Assembly: GCA_945957555.1 (NCBI GenBank) | Contig: CAMFLX010000013.1 | Span: forward strand, 1 to 64,000 | Direction: 5' to 3' | Length of the DNA stretch: 64,000 nt | Source: an uncultured Cytophagales bacterium | GTDB lineage: Bacteria > Bacteroidota > Bacteroidia > Cytophagales > UBA9547 | Part shown: positions 51,359 through 62,500 of the stretch, piece by piece | How the letters are laid out: every line of letters starts with the position of its first letter | How positions within the stretch are numbered: position 1 is the first letter of the stretch | The notes under the pieces: generated by a model | Database searches by the model: none | The model's input: the letters and a program-made list of their open reading frames with translations, nothing else | What the model was told of the DNA's origin: nothing | Made by a program: the position numbers and the translations under genes

Positions 51359-54300
51359 TTATTGTTTTATCCCATTACAAATGGTACACACTGGCACACT
51401 TGGCAAAGCACTCCCAGTAAGCTGGATAGTAACTTTATGGTAAATCTTTTTGCCATCGGCAAGCAAGATCACAGCATCAGCAAAGAACAACGTACTTTTC
51501 CCTATTCCTGTAGTTGCATCTACCGTAACAGGCTCAAAAGGTCGTATATTGGTAAAATATTTGATTTGGTTAAAATCCAACACATAGCCATCAAGACCGC
51601 CATACACAGGCTTGATCTCGATATCCAAGGCTTTCGCACCTCCATCTGTATAGCTCAGTGTCCCCTTGAGGCCATTAGTGGTCGATGGCGTAGTAGTTTG
51701 CCAAGAAATCGCATAGCTATCCAAACCAACACTAAACACTCCATCTGCATTCTGTTGAGTAAGCCCCAACAAAGTACGAACAGGCAGTTCATACACGTTC
51801 GTTTGGTCTTCGGCACTTGGGTATTTAATCAACATTGCAGTAGTCTTCACCAAATCATAAACTTTTCCTGAGTTTTGAGAAGCATCTGCAATGTCATCTA
51901 CCACAGTAAGCATATTCAAGAAACCAAACACTTTATTGGGTAATTTGGTAGACTGGCATACAGGTGGCAGTGGCATACAGTTTTTCAAATCAACTGCAGT
52001 TGTTACATTTAAGGCGTCAGTAAATGTAATGGTACCCGATACATCAAACTCGACACGTTCCGTCGTGATGGTTTTATTGGCAATAAGAATTTGCTGCTGT
52101 GCCGCAGTTAGTAAACTTGCCCAAGGTCCAGGAATCACACCATTGATTTTGGTGACATTATAATATGCCTTTACACTAAACTTATTGACCTGACTAGCAT
52201 CTACTTGTAAGCAACAGATTTTAAGTTTAGAAAAATCTACCGAAGCCACATTAGAAAAATCAAGCGTAATGGTATACTTTTTACCTTCATTAGAAAGCTC
52301 TCCTATCAATATTTTGGTGTTAGTATTATAAATTCCCGACCAATCAGTAAGTGCAGCGTTAGTAGCACCTAAATTAAACTTGTTAAGTAAATTAATCCCA
52401 ATACCAACATTAGGTGATTTAGTAATACAGTTCATATCTTGAATCGATTTATCCAAGTAGTTGATCCCCGTTAAGTCTTTCAGAAAATCCTCAACCTCTT
52501 TAGCAATAGGACATAGCCCACATTTGCTGTAGCTATTCATATCTTGAGCCTTCTGAACCATACTGGCTTTATCAAGCAAAGACATATTACAATCGGTCTC
52601 TATATAAGCAACATGACCAGTCTTATCTACCACAGCTTCTAAACATACCTGCCCTAGAGGCTCACCCGTATTTATAGAAGGGACTGGAGGATAGAATGCG
52701 CGAACCTTTTTGAGATAATCGCCATATCTACCATAGCTACAGGTCTGTAGTGGATCCATGGCTTTGTTACGGTAAATGGTCTTCGTATACCTTACCCAAT
52801 TCCCACCCCTAAACCATCCAGTAAACCAAGATCCAGGTGAATAATAATAATCCGTTTGTGTCGTTTTATAGTAAGCCAACATCGGCGTACCTTCCGAAGG
52901 ACTAGGATAACTCTCATTACCTATACACCCATTGTAATATTGACCATCCAAAGCATTTTCTGTAGAGATCTGTCTCAATAGCTTTTGACGCTCAGAAAGA
53001 TACATAGACTTAAAGGCTTGCCAAGAATCCACGTCACCTTCTTTAATGATTCCAGACTCGCAACCAAGCTTTTTACAAGCGGTGATTGAAAGAGGGTCTG
53101 GACAACCAGTCATTACTGTAGCATACTGTGCCATTGTATAATTTTTCGTGGTGGCCGAAGTACCTGTTCCTATTTGAAAATGCTTATAATTATTGTACAA
53201 ATTTATAAGGTCATTCTTCTTGGCCGTTGGGATCAGGGTGGAAGTAAATATTGGATCCTTATTAAGTACATTAGGTATATACTGCACTTCTGAGCCCACC
53301 GTTTGCTTCGTTACAAATTGGCCCAATGCATCTTCTGCTGGGTTTTCAATATCAATCAGTTTGCTTTCATAGTCATTGATCGTACCCCTACTAGTACACT
53401 CCACAAAATAACTGAACTCAGGATGATACGCTACCAAATAATTGGCAAAATGAGGCTGCCATCTTTTCAGGAACTCCCTAACATCTTTCAAATACCTTAT
53501 GGGCACCTTATAGAGTCCCAATTCTTGATCATGAATAGTTACCACCCCATTAGGCAAGCCATCAAGCACCTCAGGCACATAACTATTGTTCACCTTTTGA
53601 AGATATGCATACACCACAGCTCCAGATTCATCAAGATACTCCGTACTTACAAAATGTGCGCCTGTAAGATCGGTTCCCGAAAACAAAATTTGATTCTTGT
53701 AGTTTGAGCTCGTAAAACTAGACTTTTGAATCAGCAAAGGTACCCTCCAAGAAGCAGTCTGAACGATGGGATCATTCAATCTCAATATTTTGTTAGGAAT
53801 CAATCTATTATTCGCATTATAAATCGACAAATTGAATTGCTCTGGAACAATGCTATTGTCATGTGGAATATCTGGATCACCCTTTTCATCATTACCTGTT
53901 GCAATATCCTTGGAACTTAAATCTGAGCCCACAGCAGGATTATCCATATCCAGACCCAAACTAGAACCTGAAGTACCCTGCGGCTGCTTTCTGATCTCCC
54001 CATACTGTCCACCTGGCTCCATGGCACCGATCATGGCGTTTAGGGATGACAGACAGGTAACAGATTCCTGACAAATCCCTTCGCATTTTTCATACAATCG
54101 TTCCGTTTCAGAGCTTGTCAAATCTATGCCTTTGTTCCTAAACGTTACTACCAAACGATCCACCCGTTGTCTACATTCGGTACAAGTAACATTACAACTT
54201 GTGACATCGATGGCATCAATAGCCTCTTTAAGAAAATGATCGTCTTTCAACACACATACGTACCCTGTTGGATCCTTTAGGTAGGTTTCTAGATATGATT

Positions 54301-56368
54301 GCAATTTGGGTTCATTGATGCGAATCGTCTTCACCAAGGTGTATTCCCCAACAGACAAATTTGGTATAACCTCTGAAAAGGAAACCGTCTGAGTAGCTGG
54401 CAACCCCACCCCAAAAGCTGAGCTTGTATTGAGGGGTTTATTAAGTTTTACCACATTGCATTTATCATACATGCTTACATTGATGTCAAATACGCCTGCA
54501 ACATCTAGTGTTTTAGTAACATTATTCAAGTCTTTACACTGCACTTTATACACACTGGCAGTTGCTTCATATTGTACAGTATAATCAGTGGCACTCGTTA
54601 CCACAAGCTTTTGTGTGAACGACTTACCTTTACCATCGCTATCCAACTTATTCACATCATCGGTAAGGATATTGGTCAATTCAATAACTCTGGTCTTATC
54701 TCCATCCAGTGCCGAAACCGCATCAGGCTTTCTTCCAGCCAAAGCAGTAGCGATGACCTTGCCGTCCATATCCAAATAGGAAACACTGATCTGCCCATTG
54801 GGATCTATAACTACATTCTTTTTGTAGTGCCCCTTTACCCCAACTTGATTCCCAAATAAAGAAGAAATCTCTGCTTGCAAGGGTACACCGTACATATACT
54901 TAGTCTCATGAGTACTACCTAAGGTATAGTTTTCTCCTACACCTGACTGCGCAGCTATACGACCTGTATTGTCATTGGTATAGTTAGTTTGTGTATAAGG
55001 ATACTGTTTTGCATCAGGGATCAAATCCTTATTGATGATATTGTCGCCCACATTACCACCTGTTGTCTCAAAATTATTTGACCCTGAATAATATTGAGAA
55101 GCACCTTGAGCATTGCTCAGCTTTGGCACTGTTACCAAACAACCATTGCCTTGCGTAGTCATATCATAGTCAGACTTCTCCAGCGTGGTCTTATTCTCTT
55201 TGGCATTAAAGTTAGGCCTGAAATACAAGCTATTTTCCTTTACAGGTACTGGAAGCACCTGAAGTGCAGGACGACCATTGTAGTCATAAAAAGTTTCCCC
55301 TATAATAGCCCTTTGATCTGTATTAATTTTGGTAACGGCTTGTCTATTGCGAGAAGAACCATCATGATACGACACTACTGATTTATTCTTTCCTTCTTCT
55401 GCAAAACTGATGGATGACTGCCAATTCAAATTCACTTCCAAACCAGTAAAAGCATACATAGAGTTAGTATACACATTAGACCCTGCACTAGTGACAAATT
55501 TATCCAATGAAGTCTGTTGATCCTCTATAGTCCATTTTCCTTCCACATCCACTAACTTGCCTTGAGAGATATTTTTACCCCTTGGTCTCACTCTAAATAG
55601 TACCAAACCTTGCTCGTATACTAATGGTATCAAGTATTGGGTAGAAGTAGTCTGCACCCTAGAACTGTTGTTTTTGAATAAATAATCCCTAAGATAGATC
55701 TTAGACATATCAGTCTCTATTGTGCCATCAGCTTTGGTGTTTGACACATAGGTCCATTCCAAATCATATGATTCCGCCTGCGCTAACCCATCCCAAGATA
55801 CTAACAAGGTACTTTCGGTGGTTACCGAGGCTGTATTGTATCTAGGAGAGGCAACAGTAGTGTTTAGGTCTAAAAAATCATAAATTTCACCTTCTGCACT
55901 AATGGTAATACGCGCACTTGAAAGTGCCGCGGGAATACTAACGTTGGAAATCTGGTTCACAACCAGTCTGATAGCCCCATTATACCTTTTAAGATCTATT
56001 GGTTTTCGCTGAGCTTCTTGTAAATCTATAGTCAAAGTAATATCTTCAGTATAGGTTTTAAACACACCTGTTTCTTCCTTTTCATAGCTCAAGTTGAGCT
56101 TTACACTCGCCGTACCTGTAACATTAGTGTTATTACCCAAGTCCAATTTTACAGTAGTTGAAGGTGATGCCAAAGCAAACTTTCTCACTTCTATGGTAGT
56201 AGGCACAGTACCATTTTTCATCAAGCTATATTTATCACAGGCCACAGGACTCAGTGTGGTACTAGCTGTAATCGGGCTTACCGTCTGTTGCACGTTTTTG
56301 TAGCTCCTAGCTTGGGCCCAGAAAGCGGCTATACAGATCCAAATGATGGCTATTTTTTTCATATCCAT
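51359..56368 (-). CDS. Giant RHS-associated secreted protein (1669 aa)
   Basis: Sec signal (about residues 1-20, AAFWAQARS). FN3-like strand pattern at about 185-290 (LLVSWDGLAQAESYDLEWTYV ... FRVRPRGKN), then a YD-like block around 320-400 (VVSYHDGSSRNRQAVTKIN; GETFYDYNGRPALQVLPVPV). A Cys-rich stretch near 725-775 (CNVTCTECRQR ... CEGICQESVTC) and further Cys pairs follow to the end (VCTICNGIKQ). No toxin tip and no T9SS tail. It sits 14 bases downstream of the 1047-aa gene and 39 bases upstream of the RHS toxin, so all are one operon. Proteins like this accompany RHS toxins in Bacteroidota; a role as shell, adhesin or delivery partner is inference. Confidence 0.75.
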   Translation of the reverse strand: MDMKKIAIIWICIAAFWAQARSYKNVQQTVSPITASTTLSPVACDKYSLMKNGTVPTTIEVRKFALASPSTTVKLDLGNNTNVTGTASVKLNLSYEKEETGVFKTYTEDITLTIDLQEAQRKPIDLKRYNGAIRLVVNQISNVSIPAALSSARITISAEGEIYDFLDLNTTVASPRYNTASVTTESTLLVSWDGLAQAESYDLEWTYVSNTKADGTIETDMSKIYLRDYLFKNNSSRVQTTSTQYLIPLVYEQGLVLFRVRPRGKNISQGKLVDVEGKWTIEDQQTSLDKFVTSAGSNVYTNSMYAFTGLEVNLNWQSSISFAEEGKNKSVVSYHDGSSRNRQAVTKINTDQRAIIGETFYDYNGRPALQVLPVPVKENSLYFRPNFNAKENKTTLEKSDYDMTTQGNGCLVTVPKLSNAQGASQYYSGSNNFETTGGNVGDNIINKDLIPDAKQYPYTQTNYTNDNTGRIAAQSGVGENYTLGSTHETKYMYGVPLQAEISSLFGNQVGVKGHYKKNVVIDPNGQISVSYLDMDGKVIATALAGRKPDAVSALDGDKTRVIELTNILTDDVNKLDSDGKGKSFTQKLVVTSATDYTVQYEATASVYKVQCKDLNNVTKTLDVAGVFDINVSMYDKCNVVKLNKPLNTSSAFGVGLPATQTVSFSEVIPNLSVGEYTLVKTIRINEPKLQSYLETYLKDPTGYVCVLKDDHFLKEAIDAIDVTSCNVTCTECRQRVDRLVVTFRNKGIDLTSSETERLYEKCEGICQESVTCLSSLNAMIGAMEPGGQYGEIRKQPQGTSGSSLGLDMDNPAVGSDLSSKDIATGNDEKGDPDIPHDNSIVPEQFNLSIYNANNRLIPNKILRLNDPIVQTASWRVPLLIQKSSFTSSNYKNQILFSGTDLTGAHFVSTEYLDESGAVVYAYLQKVNNSYVPEVLDGLPNGVVTIHDQELGLYKVPIRYLKDVREFLKRWQPHFANYLVAYHPEFSYFVECTSRGTINDYESKLIDIENPAEDALGQFVTKQTVGSEVQYIPNVLNKDPIFTSTLIPTAKKNDLINLYNNYKHFQIGTGTSATTKNYTMAQYATVMTGCPDPLSITACKKLGCESGIIKEGDVDSWQAFKSMYLSERQKLLRQISTENALDGQYYNGCIGNESYPSPSEGTPMLAYYKTTQTDYYYSPGSWFTGWFRGGNWVRYTKTIYRNKAMDPLQTCSYGRYGDYLKKVRAFYPPVPSINTGEPLGQVCLEAVVDKTGHVAYIETDCNMSLLDKASMVQKAQDMNSYSKCGLCPIAKEVEDFLKDLTGINYLDKSIQDMNCITKSPNVGIGINLLNKFNLGATNAALTDWSGIYNTNTKILIGELSNEGKKYTITLDFSNVASVDFSKLKICCLQVDASQVNKFSVKAYYNVTKINGVIPGPWASLLTAAQQQILIANKTITTERVEFDVSGTITFTDALNVTTAVDLKNCMPLPPVCQSTKLPNKVFGFLNMLTVVDDIADASQNSGKVYDLVKTTAMLIKYPSAEDQTNVYELPVRTLLGLTQQNADGVFSVGLDSYAISWQTTTPSTTNGLKGTLSYTDGGAKALDIEIKPVYGGLDGYVLDFNQIKYFTNIRPFEPVTVDATTGIGKSTLFFADAVILLADGKKIYHKVTIQLTGSALPSVPVCTICNGIKQ

Positions 56369-56382
56369 GTGTTTATAATATC

Positions 56383-59300
56383 TTATTTGTTAATCTTACT
56401 TTGGTTATTCCTAGATTCCTTGATCGTCATCACACCACGCTCAGTCTCTTTTTTGACCCTAATGAGAATACCCTCATCGTCATACTCATATAAGGTAGCG
56501 TAGTTGTTTTCGTCCAACTCCGCCGTAAGCCTTTGGGTAGATGGGTCATATACAAAGGATTTCATATTACTTCTAAACGGATGCAATCTAATATCATCAA
56601 AATAGGCGTCATTGGTTTCACTATTGTTCATCAGTTCTAGCTGAATATTATTCGCATCATCAGGTACTGTAAATGATGACTCAACACGCTGCCAACCATC
56701 AATGATAGGCCCAGTAGCCACAAAAAGTCCCAACTCATCTATGGCCCCATTGTTAAAGGTGATCTTGATACCGGCATTTTTATAGGTATCAGGATAAGCC
56801 CCTGTAGATGTTGTGCTTCCAATAGTGGGAGCAACTACAGTATAAGATTCTTTTATCCAAGCACTCAACAAATATCTGTGCCCGCGCATAGGCGACAATG
56901 AGGTGACACATTCCGCACAAGGGGGGGGTTCTACACAAGCGGTTGCATTTTTGTTAATGGTTACGCTGAGTGTTTGATCAGCTTTGTCTGCAGTACCTGT
57001 ACCTGTAACGGGTTTATAGGTTTTCATTTCAAAAAGATCATGAGTTAGAACTGCTCCTTCAGCATAGCTCGTTCCCACTTTGTATTTGATCTCGAAAACC
57101 AATGTCCTACGGCCTAAAAGCTGATAAACTTCACTATAAGTAATAAGCTCTTGTGAACTTGTAATACTAGGTGTGACCACCCCTGCGCCAAACACTTGCG
57201 CTTGTGTAAGTGGGATACGAACAGTTCTTGAACCCCCGATTATCAGAGGCGCTGGCAAAAGTTCATAGATCTTTACATAGGTATTAACCCCAGCAATGCT
57301 GTATTGCAATGGACTCACACCTGAAGGCAACTTAGGAAACACAAGATCAATGTTTTTAATCGGATAATCCAAGGCATTGCGTACCAAATACTTCACCGTA
57401 ATCACATCGCCGGCCTTTGCCTCAACCTGATTATAGTCTAGACTAGAACAATTTAATTGGTTCTCTACCGAAACAGAATAAGCCTCTACAGCATTGATGT
57501 TCCAATAAGCCAAGCCATAATAGGGCTCCAACGAAAAATTAGGATTAACAGTAGTATTTAAACTCACCGTTGAACGATACCTATTTTGGTTATAGGGGGT
57601 ACCATTTTTAACCTTCACTGGCAGCCAGATATATAGCATCTTATCTACACCGCAAACACTTGGGCTTATATTATTGAGATCTACTTGATCTATAAATAAA
57701 TGATCAGCATCCAGTCTAAATTTAAGATTCTTGTAGTTATTGGTCGCGCCACCATATACTTGCCCTGACTTGCTTAATTTAAGCGTATTCCCTGTAACTT
57801 GCTCACCTACCAATATATAGTTATTCGCAAGCTCAAATTGCATGTATTGGCTAGCATCTAAAGTATACACTGCATCTCTGATCTGATACAAGCCCTTATA
57901 TCTATTGTTTTCTGGATACAATTTGACCCTCACATAAGTAGTTTTATTCAAAGTAGTATAAGACACATCGTCAACAAATGATGATCCTGTATTATCAAGA
58001 TATTGGTCGTCAATAATAAGGTTACGAGCACAATAATCAGCATTGAGGCTGTAGCCTACACTATAAACATTATCAACATTTACATAATTGATCTTAAATA
58101 ATGCATTTACTGGTGCCGTGTTGCCAATGGTTTCATAATTCAGTTGAAAGTCTGTTTCTTCTCTTAAGTTGCCAGAATAACCACTAATATATATGTATTG
58201 AACAGGATTCGTTCCAGAAGGAAACAAGCCATTTGTTCCCAATGTTGCGGTACTGGTCTCATTAAATCTTTGATAAGTAATGGTGGGTGTTGGATCTATA
58301 CTAGTATTAAAATTATAATTACTCAAAGAAATGGATTTAATCCCTGCAGGACACTCAAGTTTGATTTGTGGCCCTGTCCCACTTTGTGAAAGGGCATATA
58401 CATTATTAGCCTCAAACTTAAGGTATCCTACATTATTCAAAGTCAAATTACTGCTCACACAATAATCTTTGCAATAAGTTGGGTTAAAATTCTGTAACTC
58501 AATACTCGGCACAAAACTCTGACCTGTTTGATTTGGCAAAGTGATATTACCTGAATTAAAAGCTAGGTTATTAGTTGGATTAGAATCAAAAATATTTTTA
58601 GTATCACCTACGGGTACATTTTGATTCGTATTACAATTAAAATAGCTTGCACCTGTTGCGGAAAGTTGAAACTCCCCTGATACGGTAGTAAAGGCTGTCG
58701 TTGCTCTAAAATAAACCCTAATATGTTTGTTAAAAACATTATAATCAGTACCTACAGGGAAACTCAAAACACCATTACTAGGACTTAAAGCATTTAGTGC
58801 TAGTTTTTGACTGTCAAAATTATTCCCATCATATTCAACAGCACCTAGGAATTGTATCTTGCTACTGGGATACTTTAATTGCACCGAAGTAGGGGCAACA
58901 GTCAAATATCCTGTTTCGACTAAGAAATCCACAAAAAAAGGAAACTTTAAAGTACTGTTTGTTTTAGGAACCTCCATGTTGGCATTCATATAAGCATGCA
59001 CATAACCTGTATTGTTACCTGACTGTGGTGTGTATATGTTTACAGATTTACTGGTATTTAGATTAGGTAGGCTTGAAACTTTTGAAGTGGCTTCAAGCAC
59101 AGTACCAATTGGCTCAGAGCCTTCTCCAGTACACACAGCAACTTTATTGTTTTGTAAACCCCTGAGCACAATGTTAGTAGAAGAACTTAAACCAGATATG
59201 GTTAATGCCAAAGTATAAATTTGGCCGTCCTTTACCACTGATTTCACCTTGACATGTGCAGGATCCCCCACAAAAATCTTGTTTGGGTCATCAACCCAAG

Positions 59301-59526
59301 AATTCGATGGTGTTATATTCCAAGACATGTTATCAGTTAGAGTAAATTTCAAAGTATAATCCTTATACAATGCTGTATTATAGGAGAAAAATACCGATAG
59401 ATTGAAATTACCTCCTTGACTCACCCTATCATTGCCGGGAACCGAAACCGTGAGTGCATCTTGGGCTCTCAACCAAGTACAGCAAACCAATAGAATGCCC
59501 GCAAAATATATCCTTAAGCTTTTCAT
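56383..59526 (-). CDS. Giant RHS-associated secreted protein (1047 aa)
   Basis: Sec signal (about residues 1-21, CCTWLRAQ). The first 800 residues are beta-rich, repetitive adhesin-like sequence with few charges. Cys-containing spacer CVEPPPCAECVTSLSPMRGH near 885-905, then a carbohydrate-binding-like jelly-roll pattern (RYLLSAWIKES ... ELGLFVATGPIIDGWQRVESSFTVP ... AYFDDIRLHPF). The C-terminus is a YD-repeat piece: FVYDPSTQRLTAELDENNYA, then TLYEYDDEGILIRVKKETER. In other RHS proteins this segment lies inside the shell, so the shell seems split between polypeptides. 29 bases after the gene to its left in transcription order. Confidence 0.75.
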   Translation of the reverse strand: MKSLRIYFAGILLVCCTWLRAQDALTVSVPGNDRVSQGGNFNLSVFFSYNTALYKDYTLKFTLTDNMSWNITPSNSWVDDPNKIFVGDPAHVKVKSVVKDGQIYTLALTISGLSSSTNIVLRGLQNNKVAVCTGEGSEPIGTVLEATSKVSSLPNLNTSKSVNIYTPQSGNNTGYVHAYMNANMEVPKTNSTLKFPFFVDFLVETGYLTVAPTSVQLKYPSSKIQFLGAVEYDGNNFDSQKLALNALSPSNGVLSFPVGTDYNVFNKHIRVYFRATTAFTTVSGEFQLSATGASYFNCNTNQNVPVGDTKNIFDSNPTNNLAFNSGNITLPNQTGQSFVPSIELQNFNPTYCKDYCVSSNLTLNNVGYLKFEANNVYALSQSGTGPQIKLECPAGIKSISLSNYNFNTSIDPTPTITYQRFNETSTATLGTNGLFPSGTNPVQYIYISGYSGNLREETDFQLNYETIGNTAPVNALFKINYVNVDNVYSVGYSLNADYCARNLIIDDQYLDNTGSSFVDDVSYTTLNKTTYVRVKLYPENNRYKGLYQIRDAVYTLDASQYMQFELANNYILVGEQVTGNTLKLSKSGQVYGGATNNYKNLKFRLDADHLFIDQVDLNNISPSVCGVDKMLYIWLPVKVKNGTPYNQNRYRSTVSLNTTVNPNFSLEPYYGLAYWNINAVEAYSVSVENQLNCSSLDYNQVEAKAGDVITVKYLVRNALDYPIKNIDLVFPKLPSGVSPLQYSIAGVNTYVKIYELLPAPLIIGGSRTVRIPLTQAQVFGAGVVTPSITSSQELITYSEVYQLLGRRTLVFEIKYKVGTSYAEGAVLTHDLFEMKTYKPVTGTGTADKADQTLSVTINKNATACVEPPPCAECVTSLSPMRGHRYLLSAWIKESYTVVAPTIGSTTSTGAYPDTYKNAGIKITFNNGAIDELGLFVATGPIIDGWQRVESSFTVPDDANNIQLELMNNSETNDAYFDDIRLHPFRSNMKSFVYDPSTQRLTAELDENNYATLYEYDDEGILIRVKKETERGVMTIKESRNNQSKINK

Positions 59527-59555
59527 ATGAAATCTTTAATTTTTTATCAAATATG

Positions 59556-62500
59556 TTATTGGTCGCATTCTTGAATAATCTTCACAATTTTGGCGGAACT
59601 TTTCTTGGCCACTTTTAAAGACTGTTTACCAGTGTGTGCCTCTTGGCTGCTTAATTGCGGCTCATAAAGTCGCCAACTGAAATGGTCATCATTACAATCC
59701 CCATAATCATAGTCTTCAAAACCATCAAAACCCGTCTCTTGGTATCGAGAATTATTAGAAGTTGCCACTGGCAGATTTCTTGCATACCCAAATTGAGCCA
59801 TCGAAAATCTATTCAAGGCATCCTTGTTTTCAATCTCCATACCCACTGGATTGTAATTTTCGATCTCTGTTACATATTGCCACTTGCTGGCAGCCTTAGT
59901 CGCCGCATCTATAGGCTGTAGCAGACCTGTACTTTCAATCCAAAAGTTTTGGTAATCAGCAAAATAACCATCGTTCCTAATGCGAACCTCATTATTGGTA
60001 ATAGTTTGTACACGTTCAGTGAGGTAGGTCCAGCTTCTCCAAGGTCTTAACTGTCCTCTTTGTCCAGCCACAAATGGATTCTTCAAATTACTCGCTTCAC
60101 CACAGTTGCAAAATGGTTTCCATACGTTCTTAAATTCGGTAGCACCTGCATTCAATACCGATTTAGTACCATCAAAGATTATTTTTGTCTTCGTATCATT
60201 ACGAGGGTCTTTGAGTGTTGACACACTAGCTATTGGTGTCATGGCCACATTTCGAGCTCCTGATCTTGCAATTTTGGCCCATTTAATATTTGCGCTAGGT
60301 ACCTCATCCCCAGCTTTATCAATAATGAGATGTTTCACTCCATCATAGTAACATCTATCGTTTGCCTCAGTACCATCCAGTTTGGTATAATTACAGAAAA
60401 TCTCATCCCCATCTATTAAATATGGTTTGATCCCATCATAACCCGTATTGGTGACACTAGAAAACTCAAGACCTTCATTTTGGTAGGCAAGGCCCATCTC
60501 CTTATATGCCCAATGGCCTGCATACGTAAAATTCCAAATTGGATCATGAAACTCATTAGCCACTTGGGTCAGCAATACATCACCAGTAGACTTATCCCAA
60601 GCCAAGTTTTCTGTCGTAATCGTCTGGCCGTTGTCCATAGCAATGGTCTTCACTAGGATCCCATGTTTATTGACCACTTTGGTAGTGGTTACAGAAGTAA
60701 AAGTAGTACTCTCAAAATCCCAGTCAGGCAAAGCCGTAATGATCAAAGCAAATGCTGGCGGGATTGGAAATGAAGGAGGAAGAGACAACTTACCGTTAAT
60801 ATCTGCACCACCGCCACGCGTGAGATTGTCATAGTAACGATTATCATTTACCACGTCGATCTCCACACCTATTTCTCTTCCCGATTCTTGGGTTATATTT
60901 AATTTCTCATCAACCAACGGCACCTGGTTATCCAATGTCCCATCCGCTTTGACCTTGTATTTATATTCCACAAATGATATGGCGTCACTATCCTTGGTAC
61001 CCACCCTAGAATCTGGCATTACCTTCTTAGATTTTTCCTTGCCATGCATATCATTAAGTACGATCATATACCCCTGACTACAAGAAACATAATCCTGAGC
61101 CTGCACCTTCAGGACTTTTAAGATCGGATTAGTTTTTTGCTGATAGTGTTCCAAGTTTGTGTATTGCACAATAGTCGGAAATTCGTAAGCAGTATAAAAC
61201 TCTTGCTCTACATAACCTGTACCATTACTTATGAGAGAATTTACCTGATATGAACCATTTTCTATCCGCACAGGTGTCGTACGCACTTTCCTGTAACCTA
61301 CACTTGGCGCCGGGAAGAAAGATTCTCCCATAGGAAGCTCTTTATAGTATTCCTTATCTGGTGCCAAAGGAACCCTATCCACTGTCTTTACCAATTTCCT
61401 AAACGGATTTTCCTCACCACCCACTATAGGTTCGTAGGCTGCAACACCTGCACTTATAGTATTACCGTTCTCTTGATAGGTATAATCATACACTTGACCA
61501 TAATACGAGCTAGTTTTTGAGTTACTGGTCTGCTCCTTGTCACCAACCATTTGATTCCAACTATCATTCATCACCACAGCTTTTACTCTGTGCCCCCCTC
61601 CTATTTTAACCTTATCATGCTCATACAGCTTTACAAATGATTCCGAAGAAGTCAATACACTACTGTTGAGGTTGCCTTTCATGAATGTCCTAAAACCAAA
61701 TACGAGGTCCAATATGGAATTCAAAGAACTCGCCACGGCACCAACAATCTGTAGCAAACCATTTTGATTTGCATTTACAGAACCGTTCAGGTCTCTATTA
61801 TAGTGCATTCTGGCATACAACCAGCCATTTTTAACAAAGGGGTGAATGTTCTTGCTAGTGCCCTTGTTCAAACCCTCAGAATCCAACTTGATCACTGCCC
61901 TAGTATATTTTTGTTTAGTGGCATCATATACAACCCCTATATCAGCAAGATTTTTTGAAAACGTACAGTATCCTTGTATATAATCCTGCATGCCCTTCGG
62001 AGCCACTACATTGAGTTTTACTTTATAGTAAAGCTCAGAAATGTCTCCAATATACTTATCTAAAAAATATTGCTTGGCCTCTGCTTCATCAGTAGCACTA
62101 AATCCTTCTCCCAAATCAATATGTAAACACTTGTATTCATTTAAATCAAATGTATATAAAGTATTCCCAGGAGAATCTCCCTTATCTTTAGAAACCCCAG
62201 CGATTTTAAACATGCGCATAGCTTGTTTGTTCTGTACATAGGCATAGTCATCACTTTCATAATGCACATTGATCTCTCCGCCTGTAGGTGTTTTGATACG
62301 CACTAAATTATAAGCCTTGGCATACAAGTCTGATTTTGTCTTGTCTTGATCTGTATATGGGAAGACCTCATTTCCATAAGTATTATCACTTTCTTTTTTA
62401 AAATTCCCCCACCGATCGTAGTTTTTCAGTTGATAAGGGAAATTGGCATCTGTAGCGTAATCAAACTTATAAGGATTGAGTACCCCTTTGTTTGAAAAAC